A stretch of DNA of 64,000 nucleotides from Rhodospirillaceae bacterium (GCA_002737725.1 NSIP01000009.1:1-64000); one strand, 5' to 3'; positions 42,479-52,115 are shown, numbered from the stretch's first letter. Notes: a model not told the origin generated them from the sequence alone. Translations and numbers: made by a program.

Positions 42479-43225
42479 TCATCCCATCTTCGTGAGGCCC
42501 CAGACAACACCCGCCGCCACGACGAGCACCGCAATGGCAATAAGTGTGGAGGCAATACGAATTTCGGGGGCGGTCGTTCCGGGCGGCAGGGCTTTCTTGC
42601 CGGTAAACATGGCCACGATCAGGTTTTGTTTCAGCACCAGCCAATACAGCAGGTTGGCCGCGATGTGCACCAGAACCAGCAATTCGATGTAGCCCCACAC
42701 TTGCTGATGGCGACGTGTGAGAATTTTGGCAGCGTCTTCGCTGACCAAACCATTCAAGGGGCCGGCGATACCGAAAAAATCATCCTCCTTGGCGAACAAG
42801 CCAAGCCCGGACTGTACCAGCAGTAAGATCAGCATCAACACCATCATCGCCCCGCCCGCTGGGTTGTGTCCGGCGGAGAATTTTACCACGCGTTTCATGA
42901 GTCCTGTGAGATAAGAAATTATCGTGCCCGGTCCAGCGACAAAATCAGAAAAGCGCGCTGTGCTGGAGCCGACAAATCCCCACACCACGCGAAAGAGGAC
43001 CAGCGTCAGAATCGCCAGGCCGCTCCACATATGCACCGTCATGTTGGCGATCAGGTCCTTGGTGATGGGCATCACAAAGTCAAACCCGCCGAACTCGCCG
43101 GTCAGGTAACTCAAGCCCACCAGGGCCACGAGCGCCCAGTGAAACACGCGGGTGGGCAGGTCCCACACTTTGATTTCTGCAGGGGGCGACTGGCTGGAAC
43201 TTTGGGTTTTATTCGAATCGGTCAT
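42479..43225 (-). CDS. Cytochrome b561-type membrane protein
   Basis: 248 residues from ATG 43225. Four or five membrane spans with cytochrome b_N/CybB-type features: DLPTRVFHWALVALVGLSYL, ANMTVHMWSGLAILTLVLFR, GWGFVGSSTARFSDFVAGP-like (here VVWGFVGSSTARFSDFVAGP), HNPAGGAMMVLMLILLLVQS and ELLVLVHIAANLLYWLVLKQ. The His residues suggest two haems. Proteins of this kind are encoded beside cytochrome c' genes and pass electrons from quinol to them. An extra C-terminal span (LIAIAVLVVAAGVVWGLTKM) is present. Confidence 0.85.
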   Translation of the reverse strand: MTDSNKTQSSSQSPPAEIKVWDLPTRVFHWALVALVGLSYLTGEFGGFDFVMPITKDLIANMTVHMWSGLAILTLVLFRVVWGFVGSSTARFSDFVAGPGTIISYLTGLMKRVVKFSAGHNPAGGAMMVLMLILLLVQSGLGLFAKEDDFFGIAGPLNGLVSEDAAKILTRRHQQVWGYIELLVLVHIAANLLYWLVLKQNLIVAMFTGKKALPPGTTAPEIRIASTLIAIAVLVVAAGVVWGLTKMG

Positions 43226-43263
43226 GGTCTGCAATTTCCCCATCTGGATACTGTCTATCCCCA

Positions 43264-44145
43264 ATGCTAAACGACTGTCCTATTGTTGGAAACGCTCCAC
43301 ACACGCCGTTCATGCTGAAAACACTTTTGCCTTATATGATTGCCTTTGGAGTCACCCTGATTGGTGCTGTGGCCACGCGCTTGGCCGCAGGGCTCGAGCA
43401 CGGCACACGGCTGGCGGGGCTGTTCATTGGTGTCGGAGTCATGGGGGCGCTGTTTGCAATCCCTGGGTTCGAGTGGACAGCAGCCGGGCCATTGAACCGG
43501 ACCGGGCATATCTTGATCGGAGCCCTCCTGGTCGGCACGGCTTTTGATGTGCTGAAGGCACCCAGGGTTTGGAAAATTATCCTGCTCGGTCTCTTCGCGT
43601 TGGGCTGCGGCTGGGCCTCGGCCAACAATACGCTCATTCTCAAAACCGCGCCGTCGATGGGCCAACTGGGACTTGCCCTGGCGCTGGCGCTGGTCTGGGC
43701 GGGGATGATTTTGCGTTTCAGTGCGCAGACAGCACACAAAGCCACAAATTTGGTCGTGCTGATCGCGGCCCTTTCAGGCCTTGCACTCTTAGCTTTGATT
43801 GTTGGTGATCGTCCGGTGACCTTCATTGCCCTCAGCTTTGTCGCAGCCCTTTTTGCTTTCGCGTTGTGTTCGATTGTTTTGAACCTTGATCTGGGCGACG
43901 GCGCAAAAATCCCCGTGGTGTCTTCACTGGTGGCCATTGCCTGGGCGTTGTCGCAGCGCCATCCCGAGGCGCTGTGGGGCCTGGGTGTGCTCACGCTGGT
44001 CCTGTTCGCCGAACGTACCGCGCGCCGCGTGCCCATGCCCCAAGGTGGCATTGCGGCGTATCTCTATTTGGTGGTCCTGGCCGGGTTCTGCGCCATCCCC
44101 ATTTTCATCGCCGCCGTGCTGGTCTCGGCGGCGGCCTCGCCTTAA
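43264..44145 (+). CDS. Hypothetical multi-span membrane protein
   Basis: 293 residues from ATG 43264, or 277 from ATG 43312 (MLKTLLPYMIAFGVTLIGAV), the latter better fitting a membrane-protein start. About nine hydrophobic segments fill the sequence, with short charged loops such as FAERTARRVPMPQGG. No family recognised. It is divergent from the cytochrome b gene and followed by the LysM pseudogene after about 85 bases. No damage is evident. Confidence 0.6.
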   Translation: MLNDCPIVGNAPHTPFMLKTLLPYMIAFGVTLIGAVATRLAAGLEHGTRLAGLFIGVGVMGALFAIPGFEWTAAGPLNRTGHILIGALLVGTAFDVLKAPRVWKIILLGLFALGCGWASANNTLILKTAPSMGQLGLALALALVWAGMILRFSAQTAHKATNLVVLIAALSGLALLALIVGDRPVTFIALSFVAALFAFALCSIVLNLDLGDGAKIPVVSSLVAIAWALSQRHPEALWGLGVLTLVLFAERTARRVPMPQGGIAAYLYLVVLAGFCAIPIFIAAVLVSAAASP

Positions 44146-44230
44146 TCCGCTGAATCTAAAGCCGAATTCACGCAGCAGGTGGGGCAGTTTTGCGCTACAC
44201 CCATCCCACATAAATCTGAGGTGAAAGATC

Positions 44231-44937
44231 ATGGACATCGGGGGCAAACCCGCTGAAGCCTCAAAGCAGCAGGCCAGTTACAGCAAGCCCCTGATCATTG
44301 CAGTGATCGGGATTGTTGTGGTTGCCGCTGTTGGTATCTTGAATTTCACGCTCGACTCTCCGCTCTCGTTCAACGCCAGCAAAACCGCACCCAAAGTCGC
44401 CCCCCTTTGATGTGGTGCGCGTCGATGCCAAGGGTGGCACCGTTATGGCGGGTCGCGCCGCGCCCAATGCCAGTGTGATCATTCTGGATGGCGAGAAAGA
44501 ACTTGGTCGTGTCACCGCTGATAAAAACGGCGAATGTGTGTTTACGCCTGATCAGCCATTGGCAGCGGGCACGCGTCAGTTGTCGCTGCGTATGATCACC
44601 GGCGGCAAAACCACCGCCTTGGACAAGGTGGTGGTGATGTCGGTGCCCGAGCAAGGCGGCGAAGTGCTGATCGTCGAGTAAGCGCGAGATGGCGGCAAAA
44701 GGCGTGCTCTGCAAGGCATCGGCGCTGATGCTGGTTTGAAAACATTGAAAGTCGAAACCGCCGACTACGATGCGACGGGTAAGGTTGCGCTCAGCGGCAA
44801 AGCTGAACCGGGTGCCACCGTACAAGTGTAGGTCGACAACGAATTCATTGGCCGCGTGGTGGCGGACGACAAGGACCCGAACCTGATATACCCGGGGCAA
44901 GTTTTCAAACTGCTTCAAAAGAAGGCGGGGTCGTGGG
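44231..44937 (+). pseudogene. LysM-domain protein, multiply broken
   Basis: ATG 44231 opens a cytoplasmic start and membrane anchor (SKPLIIAVIGIVVVAAVGIL), then stops at TGA 44408 because of an extra base in the C6 run at 44400-44405. In the shifted frame it continues FDVVRVDAKGGTVMAGRAAP, an Ig-like repeat, to TAA 44679. The same frame resumes a second repeat (LKTLKVETADYDATGKVALS), meets TAG 44829, and ends with LIYPGQVFKLLQKKAG, the tail of a LysM domain. Much of the LysM domain and the region before it is missing, so an internal deletion also occurred. Normal homologues bind peptidoglycan. Confidence 0.8.
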
Positions 44938-44954
44938 GTTCAATATCTCTCAAC

Positions 44955-45074
44955 CGTCATTCCCGGCGAGCCTTCCAAGGCCTTGGCAAGGGAAGGCGAA
45001 AGCGGGGAAGCCGGGGTTATGGCCATAAATTTGCGCGAATATCCCTAGATTGCCCGGTCAAGCCGGACGATGAC
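44955..45074. repeat. CGTCA...TGAC intergenic mosaic repeat
   Basis: Starts CGTCATTCCCGGCGAGCC, contains AAGCGGGGAAGCCGGGG, and ends TTGCCCGGTCAAGCCGGACG then ATGAC. Same organisation as at 19110 and 49294. It sits between the LysM pseudogene and psd. Confidence 0.65.
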
Positions 45075-45132
45075 AGTTGGTGGTGAAATGCTCTAGAAAG
45101 ACCCATCGCATTTCAATTCAGGAGTTTCCCGC

Positions 45133-45840
45133 GTGTCATCTGCTTCCATTTCTTGGCGCACCTACTTGTTGCCCCCGCTGCACCCCGAAGGCCCCGGCTT
45201 TGTCGGCATCTTTGCGCTGGTCAGTTTGGTCTTGTGGTGGCTGTGGGCACCACTGGGTCTGGTGGGCCTGGGCGCAACGGTGTGGTGCTTTTATTTCTTC
45301 CGCGATCCCGACCGCATTATACCGACAAGAGACGGCTTGGTGATCAGCCCCGCCGATGGCTATGTGCAAATGATTGTGCAAGCCGCCCCGCCGCCCGAGT
45401 TGGAGATGGACCCCACACCGCTCACCCGCGTCAGTGTGTTCATGAGCGTGTTCGATTGCCATGTGAACCGCACACCGATTGCCGGGACTATCGTGCGTGA
45501 AGACTACACGCCCGGTAAGTTTCTCAATGCGACGCTGGATAAAGCCAGCGAAGATAACGAACGCCAAGCCATTCGTTTGAAAACGGCCGATGGCAAAGAA
45601 TTCGCCATTGTCCAAATCGCAGGCTTGGTAGCACGGCGCATTCGCTGTGACGTGCGCAAAGACCAAAATGTCGTCACCGGCCAGCGCATTGGCATGATTC
45701 GCTTTGGCAGCCGCGTCGATGTTTACTTGCCCAAAGGCGTCAATCCTTTGGTGGCCGTGGGTCAACACGCGGTGGCAGGCGAAACTGTGCTGGCCGATAT
45801 GAACTCGTCCGAAGCCCAGCGCAGCGGAGAAGCGCGCTAA
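45133..45840 (+). CDS. psd: Phosphatidylserine decarboxylase, short proenzyme type
   Basis: Converts phosphatidylserine to phosphatidylethanolamine at the inner membrane, with a pyruvoyl group formed by self-cleavage. 235 residues: a membrane segment ([20 protein letters not shown]), [35 protein letters not shown], and the cleavage site GS in [14 protein letters not shown]. This is the short form found in many alphaproteobacteria. The GTG start at 45133 is preceded by CAGGAGTTTCCC. It overlaps pssA (TAATG), so the two make the whole phosphatidylethanolamine branch as one operon. Confidence 0.93.
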   Translation: MSSASISWRTYLLPPLHPEGPGFVGIFALVSLVLWWLWAPLGLVGLGATVWCFYFFRDPDRIIPTRDGLVISPADGYVQMIVQAAPPPELEMDPTPLTRVSVFMSVFDCHVNRTPIAGTIVREDYTPGKFLNATLDKASEDNERQAIRLKTADGKEFAIVQIAGLVARRIRCDVRKDQNVVTGQRIGMIRFGSRVDVYLPKGVNPLVAVGQHAVAGETVLADMNSSEAQRSGEAR

Positions 45841-46658
45841 TGTCGCTAGGCGGCGAACACGAGTCGAGCGACCGTCCCGTGGGCCGGGTTGAACAACGCC
45901 TGAAAAGCCTGTCGATCAACCGCATCTTGCCCAACATGATTACGCTGTTAGCCATGTGTGCGGGGCTCACGGCTATTCGTTATGGCCTGAACGAGCAATT
46001 TGACAAAGCGGTGCTGGCCATTGTGCTGGCCATCATCTTGGACGGCGTTGATGGCCGCGTGGCGCGGATGCTGAAGGGCACCAGCAAGTTCGGTGCCGAG
46101 TTGGATAGTTTGGCCGATGCCATCAACTTCGGCGCTGTACCGGCGCTGCTGATCTATCTGTGGGCGATGCAAGATGCCGGGCGCTTGGGCTGGGCGGTGT
46201 GTTTGCTGCACATGGTGTGTTGCGTGTTGCGGCTCGCGCGTTTCAACACCATGATCGGCGCGGCTGGGTTACCGCCGTGGGCGCATAGTTATTTCACCGG
46301 CGTTCCGGCACCAGCAGGGGCGGGCATCGCCATTTTGCCGCTGATCTTGTCGATCGAAACCCAGCGCGGTGTGCTCGACAACCCCTATCTGGTTGGCGCG
46401 TTTCTCGTGCTCTCGGCGTCACTCATGGTCAGCCGTGTGCCGACGTATTCGATGAAGAGCATCCGTATCAAGCCACAGTATGTATTATTCTTGATGTTGT
46501 TGGTGGGCGTGTTGGCAGCATTTCTGGTGACAGACCCCTGGCTGACGCTCAGTGCTATCGGGTTTATCTATATCGCATCAATTCCGATCAGTGTGCTCAC
46601 CTATCGCCGCCTCGAAAAACGCGACGCGGCTGCGGTGGTGCCAAGCGCGCAGCTATAA
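45840..46658 (+). CDS. pssA: CDP-diacylglycerol-serine O-phosphatidyltransferase
   Basis: Integral membrane CDP-alcohol phosphatidyltransferase making phosphatidylserine. The 272-residue product has the signature spanning DGVDGRVARMLKGTSKFGAE and LDSLADAINFG (DG-x2-AR-x8-G-x3-D-x3-D) and about eight hydrophobic segments. The upstream soluble stretch is 30 residues. ATG overlaps the psd stop. The pairing with psd confirms the type II enzyme role. A C-terminal soluble tail (RLEKRDAAAVVPSAQL) is short. Confidence 0.95.
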   Translation: MSLGGEHESSDRPVGRVEQRLKSLSINRILPNMITLLAMCAGLTAIRYGLNEQFDKAVLAIVLAIILDGVDGRVARMLKGTSKFGAELDSLADAINFGAVPALLIYLWAMQDAGRLGWAVCLLHMVCCVLRLARFNTMIGAAGLPPWAHSYFTGVPAPAGAGIAILPLILSIETQRGVLDNPYLVGAFLVLSASLMVSRVPTYSMKSIRIKPQYVLFLMLLVGVLAAFLVTDPWLTLSAIGFIYIASIPISVLTYRRLEKRDAAAVVPSAQL

Positions 46659-46681
46659 CCCATTCGTCATCCCCTTTTATT

Positions 46682-46851
46682 CCTCGCCCCTGAGCGGAGC
46701 GAGCGGGGGAGAGGGATGCGCAGGCTTAGCGGGACGTCGTCACGCCTAGCCGAAGCTGGGTGAGGGCGCGCAACGGGACCTTCGCAATGATCAAGAGTTT
46801 GAAACAGCAAACCCCTCACCCGTCCCTCTCCCGCAAGCGGGAGAGGGTTTA
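46682..46851. repeat. Pair of REP-like repeats
   Basis: Two C/G-rich units: CCTCGCCCCTGAGCGGAGCG with GAGCGGGGGAGAGGGATGCG near 46682-46720, and ACCCCTCACCCGTCCCTCTC with CCGCAAGCGGGAGAGGGT near 46810-46851. Between them is AGCTGGGTGAGGGCGCG. Units resemble those at 30252 and 34161 and lie between two convergent operons. Confidence 0.65.
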
Positions 46852-46853
46852 AG

Positions 46854-47765
46854 TCACTCATACGGCGCAACCTTCACCGGGTTGGTGTGGAAGCGGTCGA
46901 TGACGCGGCGTTCAAACCCATCGGGGTCTTCGCAAATCCGCTGCCGCATGGTCACCGGGCCGGTCGCCGGGAAGATCGTGCTTTGGGCCTGCGCAATCGC
47001 ATCGAACACTTGCTCGGCGTGCTGCACTGGGGAATAGGCCGCCGTGGCCCCCAAGGGCAGCGCGCGCGTTTGCACACCGCCGGTGAAGACGCTCGCGATC
47101 AAAATCGGCATCCGGTCCGTCTCGGCGCGCAAGCCCGCGGTCATCATCATCGCTGCGGCTTTGGAGGTGGAATAACTTGTGAATTCGGGCAAACAAAACA
47201 ACGCGCCGCCCGATAAAATGTTCAGCACCGCACCCACATTGCCGACACTGCCATTTTTCAAAATAATCGGGATGAACAGCCGCGCCAATTCTGCGGGCGA
47301 CCAACAGTTGGTATCCATGGCGCGCTTGATATCATCAAGGTTGTTGGCCGAATAAAACCGACGCTCGCTTTCTGTCTCGCTGCCCGGATAGGCCGCGTTG
47401 TTAATCAGCAGCGTCACATCGCTGGCTTTTTCTGCTGCTGCCTTACGATGCGCTGCGTTGGTCACATCTAGTTCAAAGGTCACCACCCGTTTATCCAGCG
47501 CTGCAATTTCAGCGAGGTTCTTGGGGTTGCGCCCGGTGGCGTAAACCCGCTTGGCGCCGCGCGCCAGCAGCACCTCGACAAAGCCGCGGCCCACGCCACG
47601 GTTCGAGCCTGTGACCAACGCCACGGCCCCTTTGACCGAGACGTTCTTGGCCGGGGTTGGCGTCGCTGCTGCCATAGCAGCCGATGCGAGGGAGGCTGTT
47701 ATGGCCATGCCCGCTAGAGTTTCGCGTCTATTCATTGCTTCGCCTTCGGCTTCGCGTTGGTTCAT
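46854..47765 (-). CDS. Short-chain dehydrogenase/reductase with Tat-like leader
   Basis: 303 residues. Leader NRRETLAGMAITASLASAAM contains a twin-Arg, then a classical SDR: ALVTGSNRGVGRGFVEVLLA (cofactor loop), VTLLINNAAYPG (NAG-like), and the catalytic pair in TSYSTSKAAAM (Tyr-x3-Lys). Substrate unknown. ATG 47765 overlaps the upstream FAD oxidase stop (ATGA), and ATG 47735 is an alternative. The redox pair is translationally coupled. An exported SDR would need cofactor carried in by the Tat route, as folded protein. Confidence 0.82.
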   Translation of the reverse strand: MNQREAEGEAMNRRETLAGMAITASLASAAMAAATPTPAKNVSVKGAVALVTGSNRGVGRGFVEVLLARGAKRVYATGRNPKNLAEIAALDKRVVTFELDVTNAAHRKAAAEKASDVTLLINNAAYPGSETESERRFYSANNLDDIKRAMDTNCWSPAELARLFIPIILKNGSVGNVGAVLNILSGGALFCLPEFTSYSTSKAAAMMMTAGLRAETDRMPILIASVFTGGVQTRALPLGATAAYSPVQHAEQVFDAIAQAQSTIFPATGPVTMRQRICEDPDGFERRVIDRFHTNPVKVAPYE

Positions 47766-49261
47766 ATTTTTGCCATGGGCTTAATATTGGCGTTGAGACG
47801 GAAAAAATTAGACGGGTCGTATTTGGTTTTCAGCGCAACCAGGCGATCCAAATTGCCACCGAAGTTGCCACGCACGCGTTTTTCGCCATCATCCATCGCC
47901 GAGTTGATATAAAAGCCACCGCCGGTGAACGGGTCAATCACGTCCCAATATTTGCGGCCCCATTGCACGTAGGCGTCGCTGCCCTCGCGCACATCGCCAT
48001 CAGCACCCACGTCGACATTATGCATAGCGGTGCGGTGCGGATAGGCCGTGGCGTCAGCAGGCACACGATTAATTGCGCCGCCCATCAGCAAGAACAGCGC
48101 ATGCGAATTGTTCTGGGGTTGGTCCATGAAGTAATCGACTGTAGCGTCGATCAGTTTCGCCCGCGTCGGGCCTTCGATGGTGCCGAGCATGCCCGACTTG
48201 GCGTAGTGATAGCGGCCATGCCGCCCGCCCACATCGGCGATTTTTTGTAAGGCGACATAGGGCATGGTGCCCGTGCGTTTTCCTTTCACGCTGCCGAAGG
48301 TGCCCAGGGTTTTGAGCGTAGCATCGGCCTTGTCGGGCGAACCCATGTAACTGCCCGAGACATTCACGCCCACTTCGCCTTTGCCATTCCGGCCCAGGCC
48401 TAAGGTGAGCCACAGCTCGTCGGGCGCGATGTTGGCGTAATCGAAATATGCGCGCAGCACTTGCTTGGCGTCGTTGGCACCATAGTTGAACGACGTTGTG
48501 GTCACGGCGGAGTCAAACGGGTGCAGTTGGAACTTGAACGAGGTAACAATGCCGAAGTTGCCGCCGCCACCGCGCACGCCCCAATATAAATCTTGGTTCT
48601 GATCTTTGTTGGCAGTCACCAGGCGTCCATCGGCGGTGAGGACTTGCACCTCCAGCACGTTATCCACGGCCATGCCGAATTGACGCTGCAAGCGGCCCAT
48701 GCCACCGCCCAAGGTCAAACCACCCACGCCGGTATGCGAGACCACGCCAAATGTGCTGGCCAATCCGACCGCATACGCTGCCGCGTCCACGTCACCCAGC
48801 AGGCAGCCGCCGGCCACGCGCACGGTGCGGGCCTTGGCGTCTAACTCAACGCTGCGCAAACCGGTGAGATCGATCACCAGGCCGCGCTCGCAAACCGACT
48901 GCCCCGAAATGCTGTGCCCACCGCATTTCACAGCCGTCAGCAAGTTGTGATCGCGCCCAAAGGACACGGCGGCTTTCACGTCTTCCACGCTGGTACACTT
49001 GGCGATCAAGGCCGGGCGACGTTCAAACATCGCATTCCAAATTTTGCGCGCGTTGTTGTAGTCGGCGTCGGCGGGCGTCAGCACCGGTCCGGTCATGCTT
49101 TTCGAAAATGTCGCGATATCGGCATCACGCAGTGTGGCCTCGGCCCCGTCCAGCGTGACTACAGGTAAATCAGCAGCTCGTGCGCGCCCACCGGCGAATG
49201 AAATTGTTACGGCCGCCGCCGTGCCTGTTAAGGCGGATCGCCGATTGATGTTGAGCTGCAT
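47762..49261 (-). CDS. FAD-binding berberine-bridge-type oxidoreductase with Tat-like leader
   Basis: About 499 residues from ATG 49261 (an upstream in-frame start at 49285 exists). Leader NINRRSALTGTAAAVTISFA, then an FAD_binding_4 domain with the flavin-attachment motif KCGGHSISGQSVCERGLVID and GGLTLGGGMGRLQRQFG, and a C-terminal BBE domain (KTKYDPSNFFRLNANIKP). Such enzymes oxidise alcohols, sugars or alkaloid-like rings using oxygen. It precedes the SDR gene and the two overlap, suggesting sequential oxidation of one periplasmic substrate. Complete. Confidence 0.87.
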   Translation of the reverse strand: MQLNINRRSALTGTAAAVTISFAGGRARAADLPVVTLDGAEATLRDADIATFSKSMTGPVLTPADADYNNARKIWNAMFERRPALIAKCTSVEDVKAAVSFGRDHNLLTAVKCGGHSISGQSVCERGLVIDLTGLRSVELDAKARTVRVAGGCLLGDVDAAAYAVGLASTFGVVSHTGVGGLTLGGGMGRLQRQFGMAVDNVLEVQVLTADGRLVTANKDQNQDLYWGVRGGGGNFGIVTSFKFQLHPFDSAVTTTSFNYGANDAKQVLRAYFDYANIAPDELWLTLGLGRNGKGEVGVNVSGSYMGSPDKADATLKTLGTFGSVKGKRTGTMPYVALQKIADVGGRHGRYHYAKSGMLGTIEGPTRAKLIDATVDYFMDQPQNNSHALFLLMGGAINRVPADATAYPHRTAMHNVDVGADGDVREGSDAYVQWGRKYWDVIDPFTGGGFYINSAMDDGEKRVRGNFGGNLDRLVALKTKYDPSNFFRLNANIKPMAKI

Positions 49262-49293
49262 GTGAGACTCCATTCTGATGCTCACACACTACA

Positions 49294-49384
49294 CGTCACC
49301 TTCGCGCTTGACACGAGGGTCCAGGGTTACATGCTCGGCTGGTGATACGTGGCTCTGGATTACCCGGTCAAGCCGGGGAATGAC
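49294..49384. repeat. CGTCA...TGAC intergenic mosaic repeat
   Basis: CGTCACCTTCGCGCTTGACA at the left, CTCTGGATTACCCGGTCAAG and CCGGGGAATGAC at the right. Shares its right half with the elements at 19110 and 44955. Located between the FAD oxidase gene start and the uvrB stop. Confidence 0.65.
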
Positions 49385-49396
49385 AGTAGAGGATGC

Positions 49397-51658
49397 TTAC
49401 GGTCCCTGGCGTCTTTTAATCGGCCTCGGCGCGGCACCACTCTTTTTGCCTGCTAACCCATCCGCCAGCGGGCCGGGGGCGGGCATGGTGCGGCGTCCGG
49501 CCACAACCTTTTGCGATGATCCCGCTGTGCCGGGTTTGGCGCGTCCCGGTTTGGGGCGATCTTTCGGGAACGATGACTCAACGGAACTCTCGCCGCCACC
49601 CATGGCACCGTCAGTGCCGCCGTATTCCAGTTCCATTTTCTCCAACCGCTTGATCTCGTCGCGTAATCGCGCGGCGACTTCAAACTCCAAATCGCCCGCC
49701 GCCGCGTGCATTTTCTTTTCCATGTCGACAATCGTGGCCCGCAAGTTGTGGCCCATCATGTGCGCTTCTTCAGCCAAGCCCGTATCGATAGTCACATAGT
49801 CTTGCTCGTAGACGCTGCCCATGGCATCGCCAATTCTGGATCGCACACTTTCGGGTGTGATGTTGTTGGCAACATTAAATGCTTCCTGGAGCGCGCGGCG
49901 ACGGCTGGTTTCGGCGATGGCACTGGTCAGCGATTTCGTCATGTTGTCGGCATACAAAATCACGCGGCCATCGAGGTTACGCGCCGCGCGGCCAATGGTT
50001 TGCACGAGTGATGTATGCGAGCGCAGAAAGCCTTCTTTGTCTGCATCCAAAATCGCTACCAACGCGCATTCGGGAATATCCAAACCCTCGCGCAGCAGAT
50101 TAATGCCGATGAGCACATCAAATGCACCGAGCCTGAGATCACGAATAATCTCAATACGCTCAAGTGTCTCGATGTCCGAGTGCATGTAGCGCACACGGAT
50201 CCCGGCCTCGTGCATGTATTCGGTCAAGTCTTCGGCCATGCGTTTGGTTAGCACCGTCACCAACACGCGCATACCTTTGGCGGCAATGTCTTTACATTCG
50301 GCCAGCAGATCGTCGACCTGGGTGGACGCAGGCCGTACAATGCACGCCGGGTCAATCAACCCTGTCGGGCGAATGACTTGCTCCACGAACACGCCCTGCA
50401 CGCGCTCCAGCTCCCACGGGCCGGGCGTGGCCGAGACAAAAATGGTGTCCGGGCGCATCGCTTCCCATTCCTCGAACTTCAACGGGCGATTGTCGATGCA
50501 CGAGGGCAAACGAAAGCCAAACTCTGACAATGTATTTTTGCGATTGAAATCACCGCGATACATGCCGCCAATTTGCGGCACGGCCACGTGGCTTTCGTCC
50601 ACAAACAGCAGCGCATCCTGTGGCAGATATTCAAAGAGCGTCGGCGGTGGCTCGCCGGGTTTACGGCCTGTGAGATAGCGCGAATAGTTCTCGATACTTT
50701 TGCAGTGCCCAGTGGTCTCCAGCATTTCCAAATCAAACATGGTGCGCTGTTCCAGGCGCTGGGCTTCCAGCAACTTGCCTGCGCCGTGAAACGCCTCCAG
50801 CCGTTGTTTCAATTCCACTTTAATATGTTGCACGGCCTGCGACAGCGTTTGGCGCGGTGTCACGTAGTGGCTGCTGGGGTATACGGTAATTTCGGGCAGC
50901 GTGGCGGTCTTCTCGCCGGTCAGCGGATCAAACTCGGTGATGGCTTCAATGTCGTCGCCAAACAGCGACACTTTCCAGGCGCGGTCTTCGTAGTGGGCGG
51001 GGAAAATCTCCACGATATCCCCGCGCACACGGAAGGTGCCGCGCGAAAAATCCATGTCGTTGCGCTTGTATTGTAGCGCCACCAGTTGTTTCAGCAATTC
51101 GGCGCGCGGCATCACCTGGCCAGGCTTCAGCTTGAACGTCATGCGCGAATAGGATTCCACCGAGCCCAAGCCGTAAATGCAACTGACCGAGGCGACGATA
51201 ATCACGTCGCGGCGTTCCAAAATTGCGCGCGTGGCCGAGTGACGCATGCGGTCGATCTGCTCGTTGATAGACGAATCTTTCTCGATGTAGGTGTCGGTGC
51301 GCGGCACGTAGGCTTCAGGCTGGTAGTAGTCGTAATACGACACAAAATATTCCACCGCGTTGTCGGGAAAGAACGACTTCATCTCGCCGTATAACTGGGC
51401 TGCGAGGGTTTTGTTCGGCGCCAGCACCAGGGCGGGCCGCCCCGTGCGTGCAATCACCTGGGCCATGGTGAAGGTTTTGCCCGAGCCGGTGACGCCCAGC
51501 AGCACTTGGTCGCGCTCTTTGCCCTCCAGCGCCCTTAACAACGCCGCAATGGCTGTGGGCTGATCGCCCGCCGGCTCATAATCGCTGACAAGCTTAAACG
51601 GTACGCCCGCCAGGTTAGACGTATCGGGCCGGGTATACAGGGGCAGAATGATGGACAT
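49397..51658 (-). CDS. uvrB: UvrB excinuclease subunit
   Basis: Damage-verifying helicase of nucleotide excision repair. The 753-residue product has Walker A GVTGSGKT at 55-62, the beta-hairpin [24 protein letters not shown]-type [13 protein letters not shown], helicase motifs [20 protein letters not shown] and [19 protein letters not shown], and a C-terminal UVR motif ([20 protein letters not shown]). The last 60 residues are a low-complexity extension rich in Pro/Ala/Gly/Lys. No GTTC-N7-GTTC box is evident upstream. Confidence 0.97.
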   Translation of the reverse strand: MSIILPLYTRPDTSNLAGVPFKLVSDYEPAGDQPTAIAALLRALEGKERDQVLLGVTGSGKTFTMAQVIARTGRPALVLAPNKTLAAQLYGEMKSFFPDNAVEYFVSYYDYYQPEAYVPRTDTYIEKDSSINEQIDRMRHSATRAILERRDVIIVASVSCIYGLGSVESYSRMTFKLKPGQVMPRAELLKQLVALQYKRNDMDFSRGTFRVRGDIVEIFPAHYEDRAWKVSLFGDDIEAITEFDPLTGEKTATLPEITVYPSSHYVTPRQTLSQAVQHIKVELKQRLEAFHGAGKLLEAQRLEQRTMFDLEMLETTGHCKSIENYSRYLTGRKPGEPPPTLFEYLPQDALLFVDESHVAVPQIGGMYRGDFNRKNTLSEFGFRLPSCIDNRPLKFEEWEAMRPDTIFVSATPGPWELERVQGVFVEQVIRPTGLIDPACIVRPASTQVDDLLAECKDIAAKGMRVLVTVLTKRMAEDLTEYMHEAGIRVRYMHSDIETLERIEIIRDLRLGAFDVLIGINLLREGLDIPECALVAILDADKEGFLRSHTSLVQTIGRAARNLDGRVILYADNMTKSLTSAIAETSRRRALQEAFNVANNITPESVRSRIGDAMGSVYEQDYVTIDTGLAEEAHMMGHNLRATIVDMEKKMHAAAGDLEFEVAARLRDEIKRLEKMELEYGGTDGAMGGGESSVESSFPKDRPKPGRAKPGTAGSSQKVVAGRRTMPAPGPLADGLAGKKSGAAPRPIKRRQGP

Positions 51659-51812
51659 GGGAGGAAGATAATTCGCCGAGGCTTGTTATGCCACTAGATA
51701 TGTGCGATCCGCCCATCGCCATACTCTCCGAACTGACGCCGAGCTACATCTTACAGATGCTGGTGAAATTGGTGGTCACGCCCGAATTCTCATTCTCCAC
51801 CTGATGTTGAAT

Positions 51813-52115
51813 TTAGGCTGCGCTGTTTCCCGATAGCGCCACGTTGAGGTGGTACTGGGTCGCCTTCGGCGTGAAGCCCGTTAAATCTTCGATATCGCTC
51901 ATGGATAAGACGCCACTAGCATTGCCTGGCACATTGCGGAACGTCACGCCGCCCAAGCGTGATCCGGTCACGGAGTCATAGACATCGGCTGTGATGTTCG
52001 AGGTTTGCGCTTAGAGGCTGTGGAGCCCGATATAGCTGGGGTAAACATCTTCAAGCGATGAATGAACATTGATGGCCGTTAGCGAGTGAATCGCTGGAAT
52101 ACAAATGTTACTTAA
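51813..52115 (-). pseudogene. C-terminal fragment of an unidentified, probably secreted protein
   Basis: On the minus strand the frame immediately after the stop of the 52116 methyltransferase continues CIPAIHSLTAINVHSSLEDV and YPSYIGLHSL, reaches TAA (52013-52011), and goes on AQTSNITADVYDSVTGSRLG through SMSDIEDLTGFTPKATQYHL to ALSGNSAA and TAA 51815-51813. The even composition and beta-rich character suggest a real coding remnant of a secreted or surface protein. No family recognised. Lacking a start and carrying a mid-frame stop, it is not expressed as such. Confidence 0.55.
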
